The notes: generated by a model not told the origin, from the letters alone. 64,000 nucleotides of DNA from Amphritea pacifica (GCF_016924145.1 NZ_JAFFZO010000006.1:62001-126000); one strand, 5' to 3'; counted from the first letter of the stretch, positions 53,944-63,783 are shown. A program made the numbers and translations.

Positions 53944-54000
53944 CTCCCCCGTTAGCGTTTTATCTCTGTGCCTCCGATGTCCTCTGAGGTGAATTTAGTG
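53944..54000. repeat. Dispersed repeat, partial copy 4
   Basis: Diverged copy of the right half of the repeat flanking hipBST (TTTATCTCTGTGCCTC, then CCTCTGAGGTGAATTTAGTG). It marks the right edge of the repeat-containing region. Confidence 0.7.
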
Positions 54001-54025
54001 GGGTGACCCTCTGTTTTATGCGGCT

Positions 54026-54700
54026 TTACTCATCACTCATAAAGCCCATCAGATGAAGCAGACTGGTGAATAGATTAAAGATCGACACAAACAGTGTGGT
54101 TGTTGCCATGATGTAGTTGGTTTCACCGCCGTGGATGATGTTGCTGGTTTCGTACAGGATGAGACCTGACATTAACAGCACAAACATCGCTGAAACCACC
54201 AGAGACAGCGCCCCTATTTCAAAGAAAAACGCGCCGATACCGGCCAGGAAGGCCACCAGAATGCCCACCGTTAAAAACCCGCCCATAAAACTGAAGTCTT
54301 TATTGGTGGTGACCACATAGGCCGACAGGCCGAGGAAGATAACCCCGGTTGCCGCCATGGCGTTCATAATGATCTGTCCGCCGTTTGGCAGGCTCATATA
54401 GGCACTCAGTATCGGTCCGAGCGTCAGGCCCATAAATCCGGTCAGCGCAAATACGCAGACGATGCCTAAACCGCTGTTACGAAACTTCGAGGTGGCGAAC
54501 AGCAAACCGAAGTAGCCAACCAGGGTAATAATGATGCCTGGGTGGGGCAGATTCAGGGCCATGGAGAGGCCTGCGGTCGCGCCACTGAACAGCAGCGTCA
54601 TCGACAACAGCATATAGGTGTTTTTAAGCACCCGGTTCTGGGTGCGGGTTGAGTCGGAGCCCGCAGCATATGCCGGGCTTGAGCTGATAGGCTTGTCCAT
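54026..54700 (-). CDS. Bax inhibitor-1/YccA family membrane protein
   Basis: 224 residues with about seven membrane helices. The N-terminal RTQNRVLKNTYMLLSMTLLF and the C-terminal ATTTLFVSIFNLFTSLLHLM match YccA-like BI-1 proteins. E. coli YccA modulates FtsH proteolysis. It overlaps the HPF stop by one base (TAATG), so the two are co-transcribed. Confidence 0.92.
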   Translation of the reverse strand: MDKPISSSPAYAAGSDSTRTQNRVLKNTYMLLSMTLLFSGATAGLSMALNLPHPGIIITLVGYFGLLFATSKFRNSGLGIVCVFALTGFMGLTLGPILSAYMSLPNGGQIIMNAMAATGVIFLGLSAYVVTTNKDFSFMGGFLTVGILVAFLAGIGAFFFEIGALSLVVSAMFVLLMSGLILYETSNIIHGGETNYIMATTTLFVSIFNLFTSLLHLMGFMSDE

Positions 54701-55098
54701 TAGTGTTCTCCTGCTGCAGACAAATATTGGTCGTATTCTGTTTCTCTTCCCACGAGTGATCCGTTGGGTAGCCTGTTTTTGGGACGGATGCTCTTGCTGC
54801 GTATGCGTGCCAGGCGTCGTGTGAGTGTTCTGCTGGCCCGAGAGGCGGCGCTATCAATCGCCTCCTGCCAGTTTTGCTGCACATCGTCTATGACGATGTC
54901 GCGCTGCCCTGCAATCACGATGCGTACCTGGCAGCGCTTGTCTTTGCCCCCTCGCGGGCCATTAATGTCGGAAAGAGTGACATTAATTTGATCTGTCTGG
55001 TCATCTCTTGATGCCAGTGCAAACGCCATCCGTCGGCGGATATACTCTGCCAGCCCTTTTTTTATAGAAACATGGCGAACCTTCAGATTAATTTTCAT
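54700..55098 (-). CDS. HPF/RaiA-family ribosome-associated protein
   Basis: 132 residues from the ATG at 55098, with AGGAG six bases upstream. The beta-alpha fold of S30AE proteins is seen (NLKVRHVSIKKGLAEYIRRR), with a basic C-terminal half (ASRTLTRRLARIRSKSIRPK). The family binds the 30S subunit and silences ribosomes under stress. No long C-terminal dimerisation domain. A 19-base palindrome AGATCGAAAAAATCGATCT at 55193-55211 lies upstream and may be a regulatory site. Confidence 0.75.
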   Translation of the reverse strand: MKINLKVRHVSIKKGLAEYIRRRMAFALASRDDQTDQINVTLSDINGPRGGKDKRCQVRIVIAGQRDIVIDDVQQNWQEAIDSAASRASRTLTRRLARIRSKSIRPKNRLPNGSLVGRETEYDQYLSAAGEH

Positions 55099-55260
55099 CT
55101 TGCTCTCCTGCATTCTGGTAGGGATATTGTGCATTGAGGTTTTATCTTAGGACGAGATAACAGCAAGTAATATTCGAATTAAATATAAAAACAGATCGAA
55201 AAAATCGATCTTATGGTTGAGGTGGTTTAACTTCAGGCGGTTACACTGCTTCCTGCTGTT

Positions 55261-55720
55261 GTGGGAGGCGCGCCCTCGCGGCGAGTGTTTTATCGCCCTT
55301 GAAAAGGGCTCCTGCAGATGCAGCCATTGTAGGACTTTGGTGTGAGGCGCGCCCTCGCGGCGAGTGTTTTATCGCCCTTGAAAAGGGCTCCTGCAGATGC
55401 AGGCATTGTAGGATTTTGGTGTGGGAGGCGCGCCCTCGCGGCGAGTGTTTTATCGCCCTTGAAAAGGGCTCCTGCAGATGCAGGCATTGTAGGATTTTGT
55501 TGTAGGAGGTGCGCCCTCGCGGCGAGTGTTTTATCGCCCTTGAAAAGGGCTCCTGCAGATGCAGCCATTGTAGGATCTTGGTGTGGGAGGTGCGCCCTCG
55601 CGGCGAGTGTTTTATCGCCCTTGAAAAGGGCTCCTGCAGATGTAGCCATTGTAGGATGTTGTTGTAGGAGGTGCGCCCTCGCGGCGATTGTTTTATCGCC
55701 CTTGAAAAAGGGCTCCTACA
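55261..55720. repeat. Six-copy 81-bp array of REP-like inverted pairs
   Basis: Units begin at about 55269, 55348, 55429, 55510, 55591 and 55672. Spacing is 81 bases except one step of 79. Each has TGTAGGAGGTGCGCCCTCG then CGGCGA, followed about 8 bases later by an inverted unit TCGCCC then AAAAGGGCTCCTGCA. 81 is a multiple of three, so long artificial open frames appear on both strands (for example 55290-55649 minus); their translations are pure repeats with no SD. Confidence 0.9.
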
Positions 55721-55747
55721 GGGGGAATGTTTGTGCAGGAGCTGCTG

Positions 55748-55771
55748 AAGCCCGCAACTGCGGGCTTTTTG
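55748..55771 (+). terminator. Rho-independent terminator-like hairpin after the REP array
   Basis: AAGCCCGCA/TGCGGGCTT with T-run, nearly identical to 53908-53932. No plus-strand gene clearly ends here, so it may be a mobile or duplicated terminator, or may serve the minus-strand Cache gene poorly. Confidence 0.6.
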
Positions 55772-55786
55772 TTGGCCGCAACAGGC

Positions 55787-56344
55787 TTAATGATCAAAAC
55801 TGCCCGGGTCGGCCAGCTGTTCGGTCATCTTATTGAGTTGCTCCACGGACAGAGTTTCATCATAAACCCCGGCAGCCACCTGAATACCGGTGGAGAACGC
55901 CAGATCGGCGGTCACGGCGTAACTTAATTTACGCGATGTCTGCCCTGCCCCCGGCTTGGTCCACTGATAGTCGACCCAGCCGCCGTTTTTATGTTTCGCG
56001 GCGTCGCACAGCTCCTTAAAGATGCGCTTGCCGTTGTTGTCGGTGACCTGCATGATAGGCCGACCCACCAGATCCGGGCGCATCGGGTGGGCCACCATCC
56101 GGTCAAGCCGGCAGTCAAAGGCAAACACATAGCTGTCTTTCCACACCCAGGGGCCATCGGCATTGTTCAGTGACGGAATCGCCGAAGCCCCTTTGGTTTG
56201 CAGCACCTTAGCCGCACCCCATACTTTGGTGACGACTTCATCCGGAGTGGCTGCTCCTTCGTCGGCGATGGCGGTGGTAGTGCTGAGTATTGTGGTAACT
56301 GTAACGGTGAGCGCCAGTCGGGCAAGTTTGCGAATAGAATACAT
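55787..56344 (-). CDS. Periplasmic single-Cache domain protein
   Basis: 185 residues. The signal peptide ends near TAIADEG. The mature part carries the single-Cache core (WVWKDSYVFAFDCRLDRMVA then HPMRPDLVGRP, and GGWVDYQWTKPG). Free-standing Cache proteins bind small organic acids. It follows the satP-like gene by 12 bases on the same strand, so may bind or sense the transported acid. Confidence 0.85.
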   Translation of the reverse strand: MYSIRKLARLALTVTVTTILSTTTAIADEGAATPDEVVTKVWGAAKVLQTKGASAIPSLNNADGPWVWKDSYVFAFDCRLDRMVAHPMRPDLVGRPIMQVTDNNGKRIFKELCDAAKHKNGGWVDYQWTKPGAGQTSRKLSYAVTADLAFSTGIQVAAGVYDETLSVEQLNKMTEQLADPGSFDH

Positions 56345-56356
56345 GATGATCTCCTC

Positions 56357-56923
56357 TCAGGCTTTGATCCAGGGGTTGCCGACCGGCAGAATGCTGCGTC
56401 CATAGACATCAGCAAAAATAACATGCGCCATCATATACCAGGCGGCCAGCGCAGTGACCATCAGCTCATACCCTGCGACAACGGTGAGTTGTGGATAGCC
56501 GAAGTGAGCCAGATCCAGCAGGATAAAGCCGATCAGCAGCAGTGTGAAGGTGGTGGCCATCGCCCCGTGAATCCGCAATGCACCAACCCAGAGGATGGCG
56601 GTGAACAGTGTCCATGCCACCAGGAACCAGCCGATATCGGTTTTACTGGAGACGTAGATGTTGAACTGGTTACCGATCAGCAGCAACGCCAGTGATATCC
56701 AGAACGCGCCATAGGCGGTAAAGGCGCAATAGCCAAAGTTGTTGCCTGTGGATTTTTCCTGAAACCCCGCGATCATCTGCGCCAGGCCGCCAAAGATCAG
56801 CCCCAGCCAGATCACCGGGCCGATGCCCATCCAGCCAACGTTGTGAAACTGCAGCACCATCGTCGTTAATCCGAAGCCTCCCAGCCCGACGACAGCGGGG
56901 TTTCCCTGCTTCTGTTGATCCAT
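56357..56923 (-). CDS. GPR1/FUN34/YaaH (SatP) family acetate/succinate transporter
   Basis: 188 residues with six hydrophobic helices. The signature NPAVVGLGGFGLTT at the N-terminus and FTAYGAFWISLALLL define the family. It imports acetate or succinate with protons. Forms a two-gene unit with the Cache protein. Confidence 0.92.
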   Translation of the reverse strand: MDQQKQGNPAVVGLGGFGLTTMVLQFHNVGWMGIGPVIWLGLIFGGLAQMIAGFQEKSTGNNFGYCAFTAYGAFWISLALLLIGNQFNIYVSSKTDIGWFLVAWTLFTAILWVGALRIHGAMATTFTLLLIGFILLDLAHFGYPQLTVVAGYELMVTALAAWYMMAHVIFADVYGRSILPVGNPWIKA

Positions 56924-57234
56924 CTGTCCGCTCTCCTTTATCCATTAAGTTTGTAAGGTTATTTGCGATCATCATATGGACTATCCTCAGCGGAACAATG
57001 ATACCTATGGCTAGCATTCAGCATTCCATTGATATCTGTCATGTTTAGTGGTGACTAATCTGAATCAGAGCCGTATATCTTCATCCTGACCGGGTTATCC
57101 GGGCGTGTTGTAAACAGGACAGCGAACGACATTTTGCATGCCACATTTCTCAGAATTGTCAGTAATCTAACAAAATAAAAATAAGATAATCCTTTATTTA
57201 CAATCAGTTAAAGAATGGCACTCCTTATGCAGTA

Positions 57235-57251
57235 CGCTATATAGTGATACC
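57235..57251. promoter_or_regulatory. ModE-like box 1
   Basis: CGCTATATAGTGATACC, nearly identical to box 2 at 57386. Resembles the CGNTATATA core of ModE operators. Lies between satP and modE. Otherwise the 545-base gap 56924-57468 shows no gene. Confidence 0.6.
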
Positions 57252-57385
57252 TGATAACGGTTGTTATCTGCCGCCGCCGGATTTTCCGGCACTGTTGCGC
57301 AGGTGACTTTCGGGCCTGATGGGGCAGCGACAAACCATCATTGGTACAGGGGGAATAAGGCTTGGTTTGTTTTTATCGCGATAAC

Positions 57386-57402
57386 CGCTATATAGTTATA
57401 CC
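57386..57402. promoter_or_regulatory. ModE-like box 2
   Basis: CGCTATATAGTTATACC, 67 bases before the modE start. One base differs from box 1, which is 151 bases upstream. Expected to mediate molybdate-dependent repression of modEABC. Confidence 0.65.
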
Positions 57403-57468
57403 TAATAGCGCTTTTGGCAGCGTCATGTTAAGCGCATAGGCTTTCTGACGGAGGTTGAGGAGACCTGG

Positions 57469-58248
57469 ATGAATACGCCGGATAAGGGGCCATTGATGGA
57501 TCGTGGCCGTAAATACGACCATCTGGAGTTGTTGGAGCAGATCGATGCCTGTGGCTCGATTACTGCTGCAGCCAACCTGATGGGGATGAGCTACAAAACC
57601 GCCTGGGATGCGGTTGAAGCGATTAACAACCTGGCGGAAGCTCCACTGGTTGAACGGCGGGTGGGTGGCCGCAATGGTGGTGGTGCAGTGCTGACCGTCA
57701 ATGGTCGCCGGCTGGTGTCGGCTTACCGACGTCTCGATAAAGAGCGGCAGCAGGTTCTGAATCAGCTTAATCAGGTGATGGAAGACTTTGAGGCCTACTA
57801 CAACATTATCAGGAAGTACGATTTGAAAACCAGCGCGCGGAATCAGTTCTCCGGCAGAGTCAAAGCGATCAAGCATGGCGAGGTTAATGCGGAGGTGGTG
57901 TTGGATATCGGGGGCGGCGATGAGATAGTTGCTAACATAACCTGTGACAGTGTCGAACATCTGGCGCTTGAAGTGGGCAGTGAAGCCTACGCTATGATCA
58001 AGTCATCCTGGGTCATCCTGACCACCTACAGAAACCTTAAAACCAGTTCCCGTAATAAGCTTACCGGTCATGTGGTGCGTTGCCATGAGGGAGCGGTTAA
58101 CGCCGAGGTGATGGTCGAGCTGCCCGGCGGCAAAACCCTGACTGCCATTATTACCAACGACAGTGTGACGGAGATGGGGCTGAAAATTGGCAGTGAAGTC
58201 ACTGCGTTGATTAAATCTTCCAGTGTCATCCTGGCTGTGGCCAGTTAA
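57469..58248 (+). CDS. modE: Molybdate-responsive regulator ModE
   Basis: 259 residues. The N-terminal winged helix (LEQIDACGSITAAANLMGMS then YKTAWDAVEAINNL) precedes two tandem TOBE/Mop domains beginning SARNQFSGRV and SSRNKLTGHV, which bind molybdate. GGAG precedes the ATG by 7 bases. First gene of modEABC. Confidence 0.95.
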   Translation: MNTPDKGPLMDRGRKYDHLELLEQIDACGSITAAANLMGMSYKTAWDAVEAINNLAEAPLVERRVGGRNGGGAVLTVNGRRLVSAYRRLDKERQQVLNQLNQVMEDFEAYYNIIRKYDLKTSARNQFSGRVKAIKHGEVNAEVVLDIGGGDEIVANITCDSVEHLALEVGSEAYAMIKSSWVILTTYRNLKTSSRNKLTGHVVRCHEGAVNAEVMVELPGGKTLTAIITNDSVTEMGLKIGSEVTALIKSSSVILAVAS

Positions 58249-59028
<780 letters not shown>

Positions 59029-59045
59029 TCTGTTCGGGAGTCCCG

Positions 59046-59723
59046 GTGATGTTCAGTGACGGAAATTGGGCGGCAATCTTACTGACGGTTAAGCTGGCCA
59101 GCATCGTGACTTTGCTGCTGCTGATTATCAGTACGCCGATCGCCTGGTGGCTGGCGCACACCCGTTGTCGCCTGAAATCATTCTTTGAAGCTCTGGTGGC
59201 TCTGCCGATTGTGCTGCCACCTTCGGTGTTAGGTTTTTATCTGTTGCTGCTGATGGGGCCGCAGGGGGTTGTGGGTCAGATCACCCAGGCGCTGGGGATA
59301 GGCACCCTGCCTTTTACCTTTGCCGGGCTGGTGGTGGCCTCGGTATTTTACTCCCTGCCCTTTGTGGTGCAGCCGATTCAGCTGGCGTTTGAAAATATCG
59401 GGGAGAACTACCTGGAAGCGGCCGCCACCCTGCGCGCCAGTCCGTTAGACCGTTTCTTCAGTGTCGCTATGCCGCTGGCCCTGCCGGGCTTTCTCACCGG
59501 TAGCGTACTGGGGTTTGCCCATACGGTGGGTGAGTTTGGTGTGGTGTTGATGGTGGGGGGCAATATTCCCGGTGTCTCGCGGGTGGTGTCGGTACAGATC
59601 TATGATTATGTGGAAGCGCTTGAGTATGGTCAGGCCCACTCGCTGGCGCTCACGATGCTGCTGTTCTCCTTTGTCATCCTGCTGTTGCTTTATACCTTTA
59701 ACCCCAACAGAAGAACACGCTGA
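59046..59723 (+). CDS. modB: Molybdate ABC transporter permease
   Basis: 225 residues with five membrane helices and the EAA loop (ENYLEAAATLRASPLDRFFSV). Pairs with ModC. Its stop overlaps the modC start by one base. Confidence 0.95.
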   Translation: MMFSDGNWAAILLTVKLASIVTLLLLIISTPIAWWLAHTRCRLKSFFEALVALPIVLPPSVLGFYLLLLMGPQGVVGQITQALGIGTLPFTFAGLVVASVFYSLPFVVQPIQLAFENIGENYLEAAATLRASPLDRFFSVAMPLALPGFLTGSVLGFAHTVGEFGVVLMVGGNIPGVSRVVSVQIYDYVEALEYGQAHSLALTMLLFSFVILLLLYTFNPNRRTR

Positions 59724-60802
59724 TGTCTGTGCGCGCCGATATTCATGCCCGATTTAAACTTAACTATGCCGGCTTTGCGCTGGATGTGGATCTGAACCTG
59801 CCATCTCAGGGAGTGACCGCGCTGTTTGGCCCGTCGGGGTCGGGTAAATCTACCTTGCTGCGTTGTATTGCGGGTCTTGAAAGAGCGGCCGGCTCGCTGA
59901 CAGTGAAAGGCGAGGTGTGGCAGGATGAAACGCATTTTCTGCCAACCCATCAGCGTCCTATCGGTTATGTGTTTCAGGAAGCTAATCTGTTTCCTCACCT
60001 GAGTGTTAAAGCCAATCTCAACTATGGTTTCAAACGTCAGCCGCACCGGCATGATGGTTTTTCGCTGGATGAGATCGTTGATCTGCTGGGGATCGCGCAT
60101 CTGCTGGATCGAAAGCCTGAGCGGCTTTCCGGAGGGGAGAAGCAGCGCGTTGCTATCGCCCGGGCGCTGGCGGTAAATCCCCGCCTGTTGTTGATGGACG
60201 AGCCACTGGCCGCGCTGGATCTGGCCCGTAAACGGGAGATACTGCCGTTTCTGGAACGACTGCATGAAGCGCTGGAGATGCCGGTGATCTATGTGACCCA
60301 TGCCGCCAATGAGGTGGCTCGTCTGGCGGACCACCTGGTGGTGCTGAATCAGGGAGTGGTGCAGTCTGCTGGCCCACTTAATGAAACCTTCTCCCATGCT
60401 GAGCTGCCACAACAGGCCAGTGATGCGGGCAGCGCGATTATCGAAGCACGGATTACCGGACTCCAGCCACAGTGGCATCTGGCGCTGGCCGGTTTTGAGG
60501 GGGGCGAGCTCTGGATTCGGGATCTTAGTTTTCATGTCGGCCAGACGGTGCGCTTTCAGGTGATGGCCCGGGATGTCAGCCTGGCGCTGACGGCGGATCA
60601 CAGCAGTAGTATCGCTAACGTGCTGCCAGCGGTGGTGGATCAGATCAGCGATGGTGACCATCCCGGTATCGCTATCGTGCGTCTGAAAATCGGTAAAAAC
60701 TATATTCTCAGTCGTTTAACCCAGCGATCATTGTATAGCCTGGGACTGAGTGTCGGCGATAGCGTCTGGGCGCAGATTAAATCGGCGGCCATTGTTGAGT
60801 AA
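59723..60802 (+). CDS. modC: Molybdate ABC transporter ATPase
   Basis: 359 residues. Walker A is GPSGSGKSTLLR, signature LSGGEKQRVAIARALA and Walker B LLMDEPLAALD. The C-terminal TOBE domain (DGDHPGIAIVRLKIGKN) binds molybdate and regulates transport. Confidence 0.96.
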   Translation: MSVRADIHARFKLNYAGFALDVDLNLPSQGVTALFGPSGSGKSTLLRCIAGLERAAGSLTVKGEVWQDETHFLPTHQRPIGYVFQEANLFPHLSVKANLNYGFKRQPHRHDGFSLDEIVDLLGIAHLLDRKPERLSGGEKQRVAIARALAVNPRLLLMDEPLAALDLARKREILPFLERLHEALEMPVIYVTHAANEVARLADHLVVLNQGVVQSAGPLNETFSHAELPQQASDAGSAIIEARITGLQPQWHLALAGFEGGELWIRDLSFHVGQTVRFQVMARDVSLALTADHSSSIANVLPAVVDQISDGDHPGIAIVRLKIGKNYILSRLTQRSLYSLGLSVGDSVWAQIKSAAIVE

Positions 60803-60833
60803 CCCCCCTATCAGCGCTCAACCATAACCGGTT

Positions 60834-61088
60834 GAGGAGCAGGCCCTCCCGCTATCCGCTATTAAACAGGTCAGTGAAAAGCCGAGTGGATTTATTGCAG
60901 TAATTAAAGATGCTGTGTTGAGTGTAAGTACTTACTTCGATATTCTGTTAGCTGCCGATACTGTTGATTCATCAGCGCTCTACCTGTTGACGCAAAAGAT
61001 CAAATAGCGCATCATCGCAGCCATGAACCTATTCGCAACTGACAGCCGCAGCATTATTACCATCATTTCCGAGGAACTGGTGGGTTAG
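60834..61088 (+). pseudogene. Decayed unknown ORF with in-frame amber stop
   Basis: After a TAA at 60825 the frame reads 57 codons (ending LYLLTQKIK), then TAG at 61005, and continues in frame for 26 codons (RIIAAMNLFATDSRSIITII) to TAG at 61086. The amino-acid character on both sides of the stop is protein-like (helical, balanced), as in a recently interrupted gene. No start codon with SD is visible and the family is not recognised. The rest of the 380-base gap holds only the terminator below. Confidence 0.4.
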
Positions 61089-61109
61089 CGCATGTCTTAG
61101 CAAAACATA

Positions 61110-61140
61110 AAAAACCCGCCCTCACCGGCGGGTTTTTTAT
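61110..61140 (+). terminator. Rho-independent terminator before ilvA
   Basis: Inverted repeat AACCCGCC/GGCGGGTT with 6-base loop, preceded by an A-run and followed by T6. It ends transcription from modC or the decayed ORF. Confidence 0.85.
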
Positions 61141-61208
61141 TTCTGAAATCCGCCGCCGGGGTCTGGGTAACCGATTATTCAATCATGATTGAGATCTGGA
61201 GATCCCTG

Positions 61209-62507
61209 ATGAACAACGCTGTTTTTACAGACAACACCGCAGATACCTGTGATTACTACCCTGCCCTTGATGAGATTCTGGCTGCGGCGCAACGCCTTAA
61301 GTCGGTGGTCACCCATACTCCGCTGGTGCGGAGCGAAAATCTGAGCGAACGCTATGGTGCCGAGATCTATCTAAAACGGGAAGATCAACAGCTGGTTCGC
61401 TCCTATAAGATCCGCGGGGCCTATAACAAAATTGTCAGCCTGACGCCGGCACAACAGGCGCAGGGAATCGTTTGTGCCAGTGCCGGAAATCATGCTCAGG
61501 GGGTGGCTTACGCCTGCGCCCTGCTGGGGTTAAAGGCGACGATCTTCATGCCGGCTCCCACCCCGGGACAGAAAGTTGAGCAGGTGCGCAAATATGGTAA
61601 ATCGCTGGTGGATGTCCGTTTAGTCGGCGACACCTTTGATGATGCTTTTCAACAGGCGATGCTGTTTTGTCACGCGGAACAGGCCACGTTTGTGCATCCC
61701 TTTGATGACCCTAAAGTGATCGAGGGCCAGGCATCGGTGGGGGTGGAGATTCTCAATCAACTGGCTGCAGCCGATGCTCAGGCTGATATGTTGCTGATGC
61801 CGGTCGGTGGAGGCGGACTGGCTTCAGGGGTGTCATCCTACTTCCGCGAGAGCTCCCCCCAGACCCGCCTGATCGGTGTTGAACCCGAGGGGGCCGCATC
61901 GATGAGTGGCTCATTAGCGGCGGGCAGTAATGAAACGCTGACTCAGATCGATAACTTTGTTGATGGCGCGGCGGTTAAACGGGTGGGTGAACGGACTTTT
62001 GAGATCTGTCGGCAGAATCTTGAACGGGTGATTACTGTGCCTGAGGGACAGGTCTGCTCCACCATGTTGCAGTTATATAATCAGGAGGCGATTGTGGTTG
62101 AGCCCGCCGGAGCATTATCGATTGCGGCGCTGAACAGCGTTCGCGATGAGATCCGCGGTAAAACCGTGGTCTGCGTTGTCAGTGGTGGCAACAACGATAT
62201 TTTACGGACTGAAGAGATCAAAGAGCGGGCGATGCTGTTTGAGGGGCTGAAGCACTATTTTATCGTTAACTTTCCTCAGCGCGCCGGTGCCCTGCGGGAG
62301 TTTCTTGTCGAGGTGCTGGGCCCCCGTGATGATATCTCCCGCTTCGAGTATTCGAAAAAGAATAACTGCGACCGCGGGCCCGCGCTGATCGGTATTGAGC
62401 TGTCCTGTAAGGAGGATCTGCAGCCGCTGCTGGCCCGAATGAGGGAGAAGCAGATCCGCTTTGAATATCTTAATGACCGGCAGGATCTGTTTCGTTTTAT
62501 GGTTTGA
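61209..62507 (+). CDS. ilvA: Threonine ammonia-lyase
   Basis: 432 residues from the ATG at 61209; GGAG about 8 bases upstream favours it over the ATG at 61185. The PLP lysine is in SYKIRGAYNK. The Gly loop is MPVGGGGLASGV. A C-terminal ACT-like region (HYFIVNFPQRAGALREFLVE) indicates isoleucine-feedback biosynthetic enzyme of the single-ACT type. Converts threonine to 2-oxobutanoate. Confidence 0.93.
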   Translation: MNNAVFTDNTADTCDYYPALDEILAAAQRLKSVVTHTPLVRSENLSERYGAEIYLKREDQQLVRSYKIRGAYNKIVSLTPAQQAQGIVCASAGNHAQGVAYACALLGLKATIFMPAPTPGQKVEQVRKYGKSLVDVRLVGDTFDDAFQQAMLFCHAEQATFVHPFDDPKVIEGQASVGVEILNQLAAADAQADMLLMPVGGGGLASGVSSYFRESSPQTRLIGVEPEGAASMSGSLAAGSNETLTQIDNFVDGAAVKRVGERTFEICRQNLERVITVPEGQVCSTMLQLYNQEAIVVEPAGALSIAALNSVRDEIRGKTVVCVVSGGNNDILRTEEIKERAMLFEGLKHYFIVNFPQRAGALREFLVEVLGPRDDISRFEYSKKNNCDRGPALIGIELSCKEDLQPLLARMREKQIRFEYLNDRQDLFRFMV

Positions 62508-62625
62508 GAGGGTCTGCTGTACCCCCTTCTCCATCAACAAAGTGGTATATGTGATGCTTGTCAGCTGTGGCTGAGTGATTGAAGATAAAGCAGACGGTTT
62601 TCGGTGATTTGGACAGGCAGAGCAG

Positions 62626-63783
62626 ATGGAAGCGTTCTATCGGCAGTTAACAGGTTTTACAGATATAGCACAGATTGCGGATGGGCGTTTTTATCGGCCG
62701 GTACCGGATGACTGGTATGTATCGGTTGTCGATGTGCGTGGCTCCACCGAAGCGATTGAACGGGGTAACTATCGGGATGTTAACTTTATCGGAGCGGCGG
62801 CAATTACTGCCCAGCTGAATCTGGTGAACCCGGGGCTGCCGTTTATTTTTGGTGGTGACGGTGCCACGGTTCTGGTTACTGAAGCGATGCGGAGTAACAC
62901 CCTGAATGTGCTACAGTCGCTGAGTTATCATGCCAGAGAGAGCTTTGCTCTGGAGCTTCATGCGGGACTGGTGCCGGTTTCAACTTTGCGGGCGATGGGC
63001 AAAGAGCTGCAGATTGCCAAATATCTTTCCGGTAAATTTGTTAACCAGGCGATGTTTAAAGGCGGTGGTATGACTCTGGCTGAGATACTGGTAAAAAACA
63101 GTGCAGAGTTTCGTTGTGAACCCCGTCCGGTGTTCAGCAAAACAGAGATCTTCAGCGGACTCACCTGTCGCTGGCAGCCCGTGCCTTCTGGCAACGGCGT
63201 GACGCTTTCGATATTGATTCAGCCCCGGGATGAGAAGGATGCAAGAGTGCTCCCCCGGGTGATTGCCAGGATAGAGCATCTGCTGGGCGGCTCTTTTGCC
63301 AGCGCGAATCCGATACGTATGGATAACGCCCGCTATCACTCGTTTCTGCATAACCTTAAGCGTCAGCTGCAGGCTTCCGATATCCGCTGTAACCGGGTCT
63401 TTTTTCGCACCCTCTATGAACTGATGATGACCGTGCCGCTGTTCAATCTTAAAGGCTTCAGATGGATACCCGGGATGCAGCGCTATGTTGATCGGGTGCC
63501 TCTGCACTGTGACTTTAAAAAATATGATGACACTCTGCGCATGGTGCTGGACTGCTCCCCTTCCGGCTATCGGGCTATAGAGGAATATCTGCAATCAGAA
63601 CAGCGGTTGGGACGGATATGTTTTGGTATCCATGTGTCGGATGCCGCGCAGATGACCTGCTATGTGGAGAGCATGAGTGATGGTGGCCATCTGCACTTTG
63701 TCGATGGAACCGATGGGGGGTATGCACTGGCGGCGAAGCAACTGAAACAAGCCCTCAGTGACTCTGAAACGCAATCTGCCTGA
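62626..63783 (+). CDS. DUF3095 family protein
   Basis: 385 residues. Conserved motifs VVDVRGSTEAIERGNYRDVN and FIFGGDGATVLV match DUF3095, a family with similarity to class III nucleotide-cyclase folds (Asp before RGSTEAI resembling a metal site). No signal peptide. Activity is not established. Alone on the plus strand after ilvA. Confidence 0.85.
   Translation: MEAFYRQLTGFTDIAQIADGRFYRPVPDDWYVSVVDVRGSTEAIERGNYRDVNFIGAAAITAQLNLVNPGLPFIFGGDGATVLVTEAMRSNTLNVLQSLSYHARESFALELHAGLVPVSTLRAMGKELQIAKYLSGKFVNQAMFKGGGMTLAEILVKNSAEFRCEPRPVFSKTEIFSGLTCRWQPVPSGNGVTLSILIQPRDEKDARVLPRVIARIEHLLGGSFASANPIRMDNARYHSFLHNLKRQLQASDIRCNRVFFRTLYELMMTVPLFNLKGFRWIPGMQRYVDRVPLHCDFKKYDDTLRMVLDCSPSGYRAIEEYLQSEQRLGRICFGIHVSDAAQMTCYVESMSDGGHLHFVDGTDGGYALAAKQLKQALSDSETQSA

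Noticed and set aside
55290-55649. 119-residue minus-strand open frame of 27-residue repeats
   Set aside because: It is a by-product of the 81-bp REP-like array; the plus strand is equally open and no SD or start context is present.
55342-55836. 164-residue plus-strand open frame across the same array
   Set aside because: Same reason; the translation is repeat sequence and runs into the convergent Cache gene.
57253-57385. Molybdenum-cofactor riboswitch upstream of modE
   Set aside because: The GC-rich segment has some pairing, but I could not match the conserved motif blocks.
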